In this document: piece after piece, positions 54,738 through 64,000 of the stretch | How positions within the stretch are numbered: position 1 is the first letter of the stretch | How the letters are laid out: each line of letters starts with the position of its first letter | From: Pseudoalteromonas rubra | GTDB lineage: Bacteria; Pseudomonadota; Gammaproteobacteria; Enterobacterales; Alteromonadaceae | Assembly (NCBI RefSeq): GCF_001482385.1 | Contig: NZ_CP013611.1 | Coordinates: 4,468,890 to 4,532,889 of the forward strand | Reading direction: 5' to 3' | Length of the DNA: 64,000 nt | The notes under the pieces: generated by a model | Database searches by the model: none | Told to the model about the DNA's origin: nothing | The model's input: the letters and a program-made list of their open reading frames with translations, nothing else | Position numbers and translations under genes: made by a program

Positions 54738-56056
54738 CTGGGGGATCCCCTCATAATTGAGGCCTCCCAAGCCGATGTATCAAGCGCACGTATTCGCGTA
54801 TAGCCCAGAGTAGTTGCTTCCCCGTCATAACATAATCGCTTCGTCGCCTGACCTCTTTGCCAAGCCTGACAGTCGACAGCACAGCACGATCTCTGATGGT
54901 ATTTGCCTGAAACTTTCGTTGCCAACTTGAGTGCTGAGCATACAGGCCGATCCACCAGAGAATAATGGTCGCCAGCAAAGAGAGTAATAACAATATATCG
55001 AGCCGGTTGGGGCATCGACTTTTACTATGCCGCAGACCCATCCCGTATTGGGGGCTTTTCAGGTCTCGAAAGCTTTCTTCGATTTGCATGCGCTTGGCGT
55101 AAAGTGAGACAACACGTTTGGGTTTGAACAAGTCAGCGGGTAGGTTAGTGGCCAATAGCCAGGGTTCCTTACTGCCAGTTCGATAACTTTTTTGGGCGGT
55201 ATGATGCCTGCCAGCTTTTGAAGAGCGCCTGTCAGTACGACCTTTTTGTTTGGCTTTATATAAATGCAGGTGGCAGTTGATAGGACTTTTTCGGCCAAGT
55301 TTTACCTCTCCAATATAACGTCCACGGGGAGTGGCTGATGGATAAAGCGCCTGATTTACATGCCAATTTTCGCTGTTCTTATGCTGATAAGTGACTTTGC
55401 CACGCACCCGTCCCAGCCAGAACCGACCTTTTTTATCGACCTGTCGAAACCAGGTATTTCGATAGCCAGCATCGGTCACGATGAGTGGAATACATTTATC
55501 AGGCAGGATGCTGGCAAGTTCATCAAGGAACAATTGATGGGACTTAGGTGAGTTGTATTGAGCAAAGGTGAAAGTGCGTTCATACACTATCATTGAGCGT
55601 CCCTGAATGCTGACGGAAGCACGTAACGTCATCAGCCGCAGTTGCTCACGCACATCGGCCCAGTCGACCAGCAAGATAGGCATGGGATTAGCGCCACATA
55701 TCAGGCGCGCATGGAAGCGGTAAATAGCGAGTCGGTCGTTATGCATAGCGGTGTTGCCAAGCAGTCGGTCCATACGTTTAATGTTGTGTTTTGCAGCGAC
55801 AGGGCCCTTCATATTTCGACCCAGCTCTGTAAGAGATAGTTGGTTGCAATCGAGCAAAGTCTCAGTTGCCAGCATTAATGAATCAAGGCGCCGAGCATGA
55901 ATTTGGGGGCAGTTTTTTCTGAGCATATCGTGTAGGATGGTGGTATCACGCATGGTGTTGTTATCTGGTTAGTTTTTGGCGAAATAAATTAGATCAAACA
56001 ATGCCGTGCGTGTCCATCATATTGATTTAAAATATAATTATCTGGGGATTCCTCAG
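54738..56056 (-). mobile_element. IS4-family IS10-like element, copy 1 (intact)
   Basis: The ends read inward CTGGGGGATCCCCTCATAATT and CTGAGGAATCCCCAGATAATT, like IS10 ends. The flanks, AGGCAAGCG on the left and AGCGAGGCG on the right, are not the same 9 bp, so the element no longer sits in its original target duplication. The left half (to about 55300) differs from copies 2-4 by many substitutions while the right half is identical. Confidence 0.9.
54751..55953 (-). CDS. IS10-like transposase, intact
   Basis: A 400-residue IS4-family transposase close in pattern to IS10: ILHDMLRKNCPQIHARRL at the start, LVDWADVREQ (first Asp), IVTDAGYRNTWF (second Asp), and the YREK signature in YAKRMQIEESFRDLK with the catalytic Glu. 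It is the only copy in the window with an unbroken frame. Short frames on the plus strand within it are shadows. Confidence 0.92.
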   Translation of the reverse strand: MRDTTILHDMLRKNCPQIHARRLDSLMLATETLLDCNQLSLTELGRNMKGPVAAKHNIKRMDRLLGNTAMHNDRLAIYRFHARLICGANPMPILLVDWADVREQLRLMTLRASVSIQGRSMIVYERTFTFAQYNSPKSHQLFLDELASILPDKCIPLIVTDAGYRNTWFRQVDKKGRFWLGRVRGKVTYQHKNSENWHVNQALYPSATPRGRYIGEVKLGRKSPINCHLHLYKAKQKGRTDRRSSKAGRHHTAQKSYRTGSKEPWLLATNLPADLFKPKRVVSLYAKRMQIEESFRDLKSPQYGMGLRHSKSRCPNRLDILLLLSLLATIILWWIGLYAQHSSWQRKFQANTIRDRAVLSTVRLGKEVRRRSDYVMTGKQLLWAIREYVRLIHRLGRPQL

Positions 56057-56117
56057 AGCGAGGCGTTAGCTGTATTAGCGAAACACTGAAATTATCTACA
56101 ACTAAAAAGGAATTATT

Positions 56118-56411
56118 ATGAGCACATTGACTTGTATTGCAAAAATTACCGCAAAGGAAACACATAAGAACACTGTTCTAGCGGAGTTAACTAAAATAGT
56201 CCTGCCTACCTTAAGTGAAAAAGGATGCATCAACTACGACATGCATATTGATAACAATGATGACACCGTTTTTATGTTTCATGAGAATTGGGAATCAGAA
56301 CAAGATTTAAATAGTCACCTTGAGTCAGTGCATATTAAAAAATGCTTCGAAATTATCGGTGATATGCTTGAATCAGTTGAGATATCAAGGCTTTCAAAAG
56401 TTAAGGTTTAA
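56118..56411 (+). CDS. ABM-domain protein in an integron cassette (unit 1)
   Basis: A 97-residue ferredoxin-like protein of the antibiotic biosynthesis monooxygenase family (LTCIAKITAKETHKNTVLAEL, CINYDMHIDNNDDTVFMFHENW). Relatives oxidise quinols or act on small aromatic compounds. The cassette begins GTTAGCTGTATT about 40 bp before the gene, and its exact complement AATACAGCTAAC follows the stop codon. AAAAGGAATTATT precedes the ATG. It lies just outside the IS10-like element and could be read from a promoter in or at the IS end. Confidence 0.82.
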   Translation: MSTLTCIAKITAKETHKNTVLAELTKIVLPTLSEKGCINYDMHIDNNDDTVFMFHENWESEQDLNSHLESVHIKKCFEIIGDMLESVEISRLSKVKV

Positions 56412-56412
56412 A

Positions 56413-56519
56413 ATACAGCTAACAAGGCCATTATGGCAGGGACGCAAAACGCTTGGCTTGCGCTCATTCTTCGCTAATTTTAGCCAAGCATTTGTGCGCC
56501 CCATATGGCGGCGTTATGA
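56413..56519 (+). repeat. attC site of the ABM cassette (unit 1)
   Basis: It runs from ATACAGCTAACAAGG to GGCGGCGTTATGA with an inner stem CTTGGCT/AGCCAAG. The same attC recurs in units 2-4 at about 58717-58823, 61022-61127 and 63318-63424. Confidence 0.82.
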
Positions 56520-56528
56520 GTTAATAAG

Positions 56529-56942
56529 ATGTTGAGAGTAATTTTACTATTTATTATTTTTCTATGCGGCCCCTCATTCGCATCAAAACAAGTTGAGCCT
56601 AAGCCTAATTTTGAAAAGTTAATGCAAGGTGTCTGGGCCGAATTTTATAATGAAGACGGCAAGATATTGTCTTACATGACCTATCTCCCTGAGGGAAGGT
56701 TTCATGCTTTTGGCTACCTTGAGAATGACAATCGAAGTTATTGGTTCGCTGACGGGTTATGGAAAATGGTGGGTGATCAGAGCTGCATAGTATTCACATT
56801 CGATTCGTTCGGTATAACGAACAAAGATGAATTAGATTGCGTTACTATTATATCGGTCAATGATAGCACTCTTGTTTATAGAGATAATAAAGATAATTCT
56901 ATTAATACTTTAAAAAGAGTATCAACAGGCTTTATTGAATAA
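56529..56942 (+). CDS. Secreted protein of unknown function in an integron cassette (unit 1)
   Basis: A 137-residue protein with a signal peptide (RVILLFIIFLCGPSFA). The mature part has a repeated beta-strand look (GVWAEFYNEDGKILSYMTYLPEG, SYWFADGLWKMVGDQ), which suggests a small lipocalin-like barrel, and two Cys (QSCIVF, ELDCVT). I do not recognise the family. The cassette begins GTTATGAGT and the complement ACTCATAAC follows the stop. Its attC is cut near the 3' end by the next IS10-like copy. Confidence 0.7.
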   Translation: MLRVILLFIIFLCGPSFASKQVEPKPNFEKLMQGVWAEFYNEDGKILSYMTYLPEGRFHAFGYLENDNRSYWFADGLWKMVGDQSCIVFTFDSFGITNKDELDCVTIISVNDSTLVYRDNKDNSINTLKRVSTGFIE

Positions 56943-57042
56943 ATACTCATAACAAATTAATTAAACAATGGACGCAAAACAGCAGGCTTGCGCTCATTCT
57001 TCGCTTAGTTTAGCCTGCTATTTTTCGCCGTTTATTAAGGCG

Positions 57043-58360
57043 CTGGGGGATCCCCTCATAATTGAGGCCTCCCAAGCCGATGTATCAAGCGCACGTATTC
57101 ACGTATAGCCCAGCGCAGTTGCTTTCCTGTCATAACATAATCGCTTCGCCGCCTAACCTCTTTACCAAGCCTAACAGTCGACAGCACAGCACGCTCTCTG
57201 ATTGTATTTGCCTGGAACTTTCGTTGCCAATTTGAGTGCTGAGCATACAGGCCGATCCACCAGAGAATAATGGTCGCCAGCAAAGAGAGTAATAACAGTA
57301 TATCGAGCCGGTTGGGGCATCGACTTTTACTATGTCTCAGGCCCATACCGTATTGGGGGCTTTTCAGGTCTCGAAAGCTTTCTTCGATTTGCATACGTTT
57401 GGCGTAAAGTGAGACGACACGTTTGGGTTTGAACAATTCTGCGGGCAGGTTAGTGGCTAATAGCCAAGGCTCCATACTGCCAGTTCGATAACTTTTTTGG
57501 GCGGTATGATGCCTGCCTGCTTTTGATGAGCGCCTGTCAGTACGGCCTTTTTGTTTGGCTTTATATAAATGAAGATGGCAGCTAATTGGGCTTTTTCGGC
57601 CAAGTTTTACCTCTCCAATATAACGTCCACGGGGAGTGGCTGATGGATAAAGCGCCTGATTTACATGCCAATTTTCGCTGTTCTTATGCTGATAAGTGAC
57701 TTTGCCACGCACCCGTCCCAGCCAGAACCGACCTTTTTTATCGACCTGTCGAAACCAGGTATTTCGATAGCCAGCATCGGTCACGATGAGTGGAATACAT
57801 TTATCAGGCAGGATGCTGGCAAGTTCATCAAGGAACAATTGATGGGACTTAGGTGAGTTGTATTGAGCAAAGGTGAAAGTGCGTTCATACACTATCATTG
57901 AGCGTCCCTGAATGCTGACGGAAGCACGTAACGTCATCAGCCGCAGTTGCTCACGCACATCGGCCAGTCGACCAGCAAGATAGGCATGGGATTAGCGCCA
58001 CATATCAGGCGCGCATGGAAGCGGTAAATAGCGAGTCGGTCGTTATGCATAGCGGTGTTGCCAAGCAGTCGGTCCATACGTTTAATGTTGTGTTTTGCAG
58101 CGACAGGGCCCTTCATATTTCGACCCAGCTCTGTAAGAGATAGTTGGTTGCAATCGAGCAAAGTCTCAGTTGCCAGCATTAATGAATCAAGGCGCCGAGC
58201 ATGAATTTGGGGGCAGTTTTTTCTGAGCATATCGTGTAGGATGGTGGTATCACGCATGGTGTTGTTATCTGGTTAGTTTTTGGCGAAATAAATTAGATCA
58301 AACAATGCCGTGCGTGTCCATCATATTGATTTAAAATATAATTATCTGGGGATTCCTCAG
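57043..58360 (-). mobile_element. IS10-like element, copy 2, transposase frameshifted
   Basis: It has the same ends as copy 1. The transposase is split by loss of one C at about 57961 (300 codons at 57056-57958 and 106 codons at 57937-58257). The left half is of a second sequence type shared with copies 3 and 4. The left flank is TATTAAGGCG. Confidence 0.9.
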
Positions 58361-58421
58361 AGCGAGGCGTTAGCTGTATTAGCGAAACACTGAAATTATC
58401 TACAACTAAAAAGGAATTATT

Positions 58422-58715
58422 ATGAGCACATTGACTTGTATTGCAAAAATTACCGCAAAGGAAACACATAAGAACACTGTTCTAGCGGAGTTAACTAAAA
58501 TAGTCCTGCCTACCTTAAGTGAAAAAGGATGCATCAACTACGACATGCATATTGATAACAATGATGACACCGTTTTTATGTTTCATGAGAATTGGGAATC
58601 AGAACAAGATTTAAATAGTCACCTTGAGTCAGTGCATATTAAAAAATGCTTCGAAATTATCGGTGATATGCTTGAATCAGTTGAGATATCAAGGCTTTCA
58701 AAAGTTAAGGTTTAA
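58422..58715 (+). CDS. ABM-domain cassette protein (unit 2)
   Basis: Identical in protein sequence to the copy at 56118-56411, with the same upstream region and attC. Confidence 0.82.
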   Translation: MSTLTCIAKITAKETHKNTVLAELTKIVLPTLSEKGCINYDMHIDNNDDTVFMFHENWESEQDLNSHLESVHIKKCFEIIGDMLESVEISRLSKVKV

Positions 58716-58832
58716 AATACAGCTAACAAGGCCATTATGGCAGGGACGCAAAACGCTTGGCTTGCGCTCATTCTTCGCTAATTTTAGCCAAGCATTTGTG
58801 CGCCCCATATGGCGGCGTTATGAGTTAATAAG

Positions 58833-59246
58833 ATGTTGAGAGTAATTTTACTATTTATTATTTTTCTATGCGGCCCCTCATTCGCATCAAAACAAGTTGA
58901 GCCTAAGCCTAATTTTGAAAAGTTAATGCAAGGTGTCTGGGCCGAATTTTATAATGAAGACGGCAAGATATTGTCTTACATGACCTATCTCCCTGAGGGA
59001 AGGTTTCATGCTTTTGGCTACCTTGAGAATGACAATCGAAGTTATTGGTTCGCTGACGGGTTATGGAAAATGGTGGGTGATCAGAGCTGCATAGTATTCA
59101 CATTCGATTCGTTCGGTATAACGAACAAAGATGAATTAGATTGCGTTACTATTATATCGGTCAATGATAGCACTCTTGTTTATAGAGATAATAAAGATAA
59201 TTCTATTAATACTTTAAAAAGAGTATCAACAGGCTTTATTGAATAA
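58833..59246 (+). CDS. Secreted cassette protein (unit 2)
   Basis: Identical in protein sequence to the copy at 56529-56942. Confidence 0.7.
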   Translation: MLRVILLFIIFLCGPSFASKQVEPKPNFEKLMQGVWAEFYNEDGKILSYMTYLPEGRFHAFGYLENDNRSYWFADGLWKMVGDQSCIVFTFDSFGITNKDELDCVTIISVNDSTLVYRDNKDNSINTLKRVSTGFIE

Positions 59247-59346
59247 ATACTCATAACAAATTAATTAAACAATGGACGCAAAACAGCAGGCTTGCGCTCA
59301 TTCTTCGCTTAGTTTAGCCTGCTATTTTTCGCCGTTTATTAAGGCG

Positions 59347-60665
59347 CTGGGGGATCCCTCATAATTGAGGCCTCCCAAGCCGATGTATCAAGCGCACGTA
59401 TTCACGTATAGCCCAGCGCAGTTGCTTTCCTGTCATAACATAATCGCTTCGCCGCCTAACCTCTTTACCAAGCCTAACAGTCGACAGCACAGCACGCTCT
59501 CTGATTGTATTTGCCTGGAACTTTCGTTGCCAATTTGAGTGCTGAGCATACAGGCCGATCCACCAGAGAATAATGGTCGCCAGCAAAGAGAGTAATAACA
59601 GTATATCGAGCCGGTTGGGGCATCGACTTTTACTATGTCTCAGGCCCATACCGTATTGGGGGCTTTTCAGGTCTCGAAAGCTTTCTTCGATTTGCATACG
59701 TTTGGCGTAAAGTGAGACGACACGTTTGGGTTTTGAACAATTCTGCGGGCAGGTTAGTGGCCAATAGCCAAGGCTCCATACTGCCAGTTCGATAACTTTT
59801 TTGGGCGGTATGATGCCTGCCTGCTTTTGATGAGCGCCTGTCCAGTACGGCCTTTTTGTTTGGCTTTATATAAATGAAGATGGCAGCTAATTGGGCTTTT
59901 TCGGCCAAGTTTTACCTCTCCAATATAACGTCCACGGGGAGTGGCTGATGGATAAAGCGCCTGATTTACATGCCAATTTTCGCTGTTCTTATGCTGATAA
60001 GTGACTTTGCCACGCACCCGTCCCAGCCAGAACCGACCTTTTTTATCGACCTGTCGAAACAGGTATTTCGATAGCCAGCATCGGTCACGATGAGTGGAAT
60101 ACATTTATCAGGCAGGATGCTGGCAAGTTCATCAAGGAACAATTGATGGGACTTAGGTGAGTTGTATTGAGCAAAGGTGAAAGTGCGTTCATACACTATC
60201 ATTGAGCGTCCCTGGATGCTGACGGAAGCACGTAACGTCATCAGCCGCAGTTGCTCACGCACATCGGCCCAGTCGACCAGCAAGATAGGCATGGGATTAG
60301 CGCCACATATCAGGCGCGCATGGAAGCGGTAAATAGCGAGTCGGTCGTTATGCATAGCGGTGTTGCCAAGCAGTCGGTCCATACGTTTAATGTTGTGTTT
60401 TGCAGCGACAGGGCCCTTCATATTTCGACCCAGCTCTGTAAGAGATAGTTGGTTGCAATCGAGCAAAGTCTCAGTTGCCAGCATTAATGAATCAAGGCGC
60501 CGAGCATGAATTTGGGGGCAGTTTTTTCTGAGCATATCGTGTAGGATGGTGGTATCACGCATGGTGTTGTTATCTGGTTAGTTTTTGGCGAAATAAATTA
60601 GATCAAACAATGCCGTGCGTGTCCATCATATTGATTTAAAATATAATTATCTGGGGATTCCTCAG
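59347..60665 (-). mobile_element. IS10-like element, copy 3, several frameshifts
   Basis: The transposase frame is broken in several places by single-base gains or losses: an extra T near 59733, an extra C near 59841, and a lost C near 60060. Substitutions are almost absent. One C is also missing in the left end (ATCCCTC instead of ATCCCCTC). Confidence 0.88.
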
Positions 60666-60726
60666 AGCGAGGCGTTAGCTGTATTAGCGAAACACTGAAA
60701 TTATCTACAACTAAAAAGGAATTATT

Positions 60727-61021
60727 ATGAGCACATTGACTTTGTATTGCAAAAATTACCGCAAAGGAAACACATAAGAACACTGTTCTAGCGGAGTTAA
60801 CTAAAATAGTCCTGCCTACCTTAAGTGAAAAAGGATGCATCAACTACGACATGCATATTGATAACAATGATGACACCGTTTTTATGTTTCATGAGAATTG
60901 GGAATCAGAACAAGATTTAAATAGTCACCTTGAGTCAGTGCATATTAAAAAATGCTTCGAAATTATCGGTGATATGCTTGAATCAGTTGAGATATCAAGG
61001 CTTTCAAAAGTTAAGGTTTAA
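60727..61021 (+). pseudogene. ABM-domain cassette gene, frameshifted (unit 3)
   Basis: One extra T after codon 5 (GACTTTGT instead of GACTTGT) shifts the frame and leads to an early stop. The rest is identical to the intact copies. Confidence 0.85.
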
Positions 61022-61136
61022 AATACAGCTAACAAGGCCATTATGGCAGGGACGCAAAACGCTTGGCTTGCGCTCATTCTTCGCTAATTTTAGCCAAGCA
61101 TTTGTGCGCCCCATGGCGGCGTTATGAGTTAATAAG

Positions 61137-61548
61137 ATGTTGAGAGTAATTTTACTATTTATTATTTTTCTATGCGGCCCCTCATTCGCATCAAAACAAG
61201 TTGAGCCTAAGCCTAATTTTGAAAAGTTAATGCAAGGTGTCTGGGCCGAATTTTATAATGAACGGCAAGATATTGTCTTACATGACCTATCTCCCTGAGG
61301 GAAGGTTTCATGCTTTTGGCTACCTTGAGAATGACAATCGAAGTTATTGGTTCGCTGACGGGTTATGGAAAATGGTGGGTGATCAGAGCTGCATAGTATT
61401 CACATTCGATTCGTTCGGTATAACGAACAAAGATGAATTAGATTGCGTTACTATTATATCGGTCAATGATAGCACTCTTGTTTATAGAGATAATAAAGAT
61501 AATTCTATTAATACTTTAAAAAGAGTATCAACAGGCTTTATTGAATAA
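61137..61548 (+). pseudogene. Secreted cassette gene, frameshifted (unit 3)
   Basis: A loss of two bases near 61261 (AATGAACGG instead of AATGAAGACGG) breaks the frame. The upstream attC has also lost two bases (CCATGG for CCATATGG). Confidence 0.85.
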
Positions 61549-61647
61549 ATACTCATAACAAATTAATTAAAAATGGACGCAAAACAGCAGGCTTGCGCTC
61601 ATTCTTCGCTTAGTTTAGCCTGCTATTTTTCGCCGTTTATTAAGGCG

Positions 61648-62961
61648 CTGGGGGATCCCTCATAATTGAGGCCTCCCAAGCCGATGTATCAAGCGCACGT
61701 ATTCACGTATAGCCCAGCGCAGTTGCTTTCCTGTCATAACATAATCGCTTCGCCGCCTAACCTCTTTACCAAGCCTAACAGTCGACAGCACAGCACGCTC
61801 TCTGATTGTATTTGCCTGGAACTTTCGTTGCCAATTTGAGTGCTGAGCATACAGGCCGATCCACCAGGAATAATGGTCGCCAGCAAAGAGAGTAATAACA
61901 GTATATCGAGCCGGTTGGGGCATCGACTTTTACTATGTCTCAGGCCCATACCGTATTGGGGGCTTTTCAGGTCTCGAAAGCTTTCTTCGATTTGCATACG
62001 TTTGGCGTAAAGTGAGACGACACGTTTGGGTTTGAACAATTCTGCGGGCAGGTTAGTGGCCAATAGCCAAGGCTCCACTGCCAGTTCGATAACTTTTTTG
62101 GGCGGTATGATGCCTGCCTGCTTTTGATGAGCGCCTGTCAGTACGGCCTTTTTGTTTGGCTTTATATAAATGAAGATGGCAGCTAATTGGGCTTTTTCGG
62201 CCAAGTTTTACCTCTCCAATATAACGTCCACGGGGAGTGGCTGATGGATAAAGCGCCTGATTTACATGCCAATTTTCGCTGTTCTTATGCTGATAAGTGA
62301 CTTTGCCACGCACCCGTCCCAGCCAGAACCGACCTTTTTTATCGACCTGTCGAAACCAGGTATTTCGATAGCCAGCATCGGTCACGATGAGTGGAATACA
62401 TTTATCAGGCAGGATGCTGGCAAGTTCATCAAGGAACAATTGATGGGACTTAGGTGAGTTGTATTGAGCAAAGGTGAAAGTGCGTTCATACACTATCATT
62501 GAGCGTCCCTGAATGCTGACGGAAGCACGTAACGTCATCAGCCGCAGTTGCTCACGCACATCGGCCAGTCGACCAGCAAGATAGGCATGGGATTAGCGCC
62601 ACATATCAGGCGCGCATGGAAGCGGTAAATAGCGAGTCGGTCGTTATGCATAGCGGTGTTGCCAAGCAGTCGGTCCATACGTTTAATGTTGTGTTTTGCA
62701 GCGACAGGGCCCTTCATATTTCGACCCAGCTCTGTAAGAGATAGTTGGTTGCAATCGAGCAAAGTCTCAGTTGCCAGCATTAATGAATCAAGGCGCCGAG
62801 CATGAATTTGGGGGCAGTTTTTTCTGAGCATATCGTGTAGGATGGTGGTATCACGCATGGTGTTGTTATCTGGTTAGTTTTTGGCGAAATAAATTAGATC
62901 AAACAATGCCGTGCGTGTCCATCATATTGATTTAAAATATAATTATCTGGGGATTCCTCAG
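61648..62961 (-). mobile_element. IS10-like element, copy 4, several frameshifts
   Basis: It shows two-base losses near 61868 (CAGGAATAA for CAGAGAATAA) and near 62078 (CTCCACTG for CTCCATACTG), and one lost C in CGGCCAGTCG, which it shares with copy 2. The element is otherwise nearly identical to copies 2 and 3. Confidence 0.88.
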
Positions 62962-63022
62962 AGCGAGGCGTTAGCTGTATTAGCGAAACACTGAAATTAT
63001 CTACAACTAAAAAGGAATTATT

Positions 63023-63316
63023 ATGAGCACATTGACTTGTATTGCAAAAATTACCGCAAAGGAAACACATAAGAACACTGTTCTAGCGGAGTTAACTAAA
63101 ATAGTCCTGCCTACCTTAAGTGAAAAAGGATGCATCAACTACGACATGCATATTGATAACAATGATGACACCGTTTTTATGTTTCATGAGAATTGGGAAT
63201 CAGAACAAGATTTAAATAGTCACCTTGAGTCAGTGCATATTAAAAAATGCTTCGAAATTATCGGTGATATGCTTGAATCAGTTGAGATATCAAGGCTTTC
63301 AAAAGTTAAGGTTTAA
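63023..63316 (+). CDS. ABM-domain cassette protein (unit 4)
   Basis: Identical in protein sequence to units 1 and 2. Confidence 0.82.
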   Translation: MSTLTCIAKITAKETHKNTVLAELTKIVLPTLSEKGCINYDMHIDNNDDTVFMFHENWESEQDLNSHLESVHIKKCFEIIGDMLESVEISRLSKVKV

Positions 63317-63433
63317 AATACAGCTAACAAGGCCATTATGGCAGGGACGCAAAACGCTTGGCTTGCGCTCATTCTTCGCTAATTTTAGCCAAGCATTTGT
63401 GCGCCCCATATGGCGGCGTTATGAGTTAATAAG

Positions 63434-63847
63434 ATGTTGAGAGTAATTTTACTATTTATTATTTTTCTATGCGGCCCCTCATTCGCATCAAAACAAGTTG
63501 AGCCTAAGCCTAATTTTGAAAAGTTAATGCAAGGTGTCTGGGCCGAATTTTATAATGAAGACGGCAAGATATTGTCTTACATGACCTATCTCCCTGAGGG
63601 AAGGTTTCATGCTTTTGGCTACCTTGAGAATGACAATCGAAGTTATTGGTTCGCTGACGGGTTATGGAAAATGGTGGGTGATCAGAGCTGCATAGTATTC
63701 ACATTCGATTCGTTCGGTATAACGAACAAAGATGAATTAGATTGCGTTACTATTATATCGGTCAATGATAGCACTCTTGTTTATAGAGATAATAAAGATA
63801 ATTCTATTAATACTTTAAAAAGAGTATCAACAGGCTTTATTGAATAA
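63434..63847 (+). CDS. Secreted cassette protein (unit 4)
   Basis: Identical in protein sequence to units 1 and 2. Confidence 0.7.
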   Translation: MLRVILLFIIFLCGPSFASKQVEPKPNFEKLMQGVWAEFYNEDGKILSYMTYLPEGRFHAFGYLENDNRSYWFADGLWKMVGDQSCIVFTFDSFGITNKDELDCVTIISVNDSTLVYRDNKDNSINTLKRVSTGFIE

Positions 63848-63947
63848 ATACTCATAACAAATTAATTAAACAATGGACGCAAAACAGCAGGCTTGCGCTC
63901 ATTCTTCGCTTAGTTTAGCCTGCTATTTTTCGCCGTTTATTAAGGCG

Positions 63948-64000
63948 CTGGGGGATCCCCTCATAATTGAGGCCTCCCAAGCCGATGTATCAAGCGCACG
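63948..64000 (-). mobile_element. IS10-like element, copy 5, cut by the window end
   Basis: The first 53 bp match the left end of the other copies, so the tandem array continues beyond the window. Confidence 0.9.

Larger units (their letters stand above)
54738..64000. repeat. Tandem amplification of an IS10-like element plus two integron cassettes
   Basis: The unit is IS10-like element (about 1,318 bp), ABM cassette, secreted-protein cassette. Elements start at 54738, 57043, 59347, 61648 and 63948. The ABM start codons lie 2,304, 2,305 and 2,296 bp apart. Four units are complete and a fifth begins at the window edge. Units are near-identical apart from 1-2 base indels and the left half of the first IS copy. 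The whole block is in direct orientation. Confidence 0.95.

Noticed and set aside
56320..56535. 71-codon frame repeated in every tandem unit
   Set aside because: It overlaps the ABM gene and runs through the attC site; it repeats only because the unit repeats.
1..64000. tRNA or rRNA genes, and an ffs gene as transposon target
   Set aside because: I looked for conserved tRNA arm patterns and the GGTCCGGAAGGAAGCAGCC core and saw none apart from the spacer resemblance.

Overview
The window looks like the chromosome of a marine gammaproteobacterium of the Alteromonadales, most likely Pseudoalteromonas. The evidence is the moderate AT content, the VCR-like integron attC sites, a type I-F3 CRISPR-associated transposon, a secreted sphingomyelinase, and dispersed hairpin repeats of the GTCATCCCGG type. 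This is inferred from gene content; no taxonomic marker gene (rRNA, tRNA or other) is present.

Region 1 (1-13,340) is most of a Tn7-like type I-F3 CRISPR-associated transposon. From left to right it holds a RADAR defence operon as cargo (3' part of rdrA, rdrB, an accessory membrane protein), an Xre regulator, a DNA methyltransferase with a zinc-ribbon partner, then tniQ, a fused cas8f/cas5f, cas7f and cas6f, and a two-spacer CRISPR array closed by a terminator. The last, atypical spacer resembles the conserved core of the SRP RNA gene (ffs), a known attachment site of this transposon group. Mismatches fall at spacer positions 6, 12, 18 and 24. Three CTAAG-N5-CTTAG palindromes at xre and tniQ are probable Xre operators. 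rdrA is split by an intact IS5-family element with a perfect 9-bp target duplication. tnsABC and ffs are not in the window, and insertion-sequence remnants follow the array where the right end should be.

Region 2 (14,370-33,120) is mixed metabolic and stress-response DNA. It contains a LysR regulator, another intact IS5 copy, a CmcJ/NvfI-like oxidoreductase, a voltage-gated-type K+ channel, LtrA, and a five-gene redox operon (MdaB-like quinone reductase, peroxiredoxin-like protein, cupin, DsbA-like and AhpD-like proteins) divergent from an HxlR regulator. A fatty-acid desaturase broken by an in-frame TGA overlaps its ferredoxin-type reductase. A PagL-like deacylase, an IclR/HbpS/MFS/ABM cluster, a truncated ArsJ-type GAPDH, an aldehyde dehydrogenase and a prolyl-hydroxylase-like dioxygenase follow.

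Region 3 (33,610-46,475) is a self-contained molybdoenzyme island on one strand: xdhC, mocA-like, moeB, moaB, moaC, moaD, moaE, moeA, then an isoquinoline-1-oxidoreductase-type enzyme (2Fe-2S and Tat-exported molybdopterin subunits), a dihaem cytochrome c lipoprotein, tatA, moaA and modABC. It encodes most of the route from molybdate uptake through cofactor synthesis and insertion to export and electron transfer.

Region 4 (46,475-51,500) has a decayed IS5 copy and a divergent pair, a sphingomyelinase-type phosphodiesterase and an unknown secreted protein with a Fur-box-like site at its promoter.

Region 5 (51,500-64,000) is an integron gene-cassette cluster with no integrase in view. The cassettes encode a HEPN-like protein, a candidate restriction nuclease, a small secreted protein, an ABM-domain protein and a second secreted protein. 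One attC is split by a third intact IS5 copy. From 54,738 to the window end a unit of about 2.3 kb (IS10-like element plus two cassettes) is repeated in tandem at least four times, consistent with recombination between directly repeated IS copies. Scattered 1-2 base indels in the later units break the genes and may be assembly errors.
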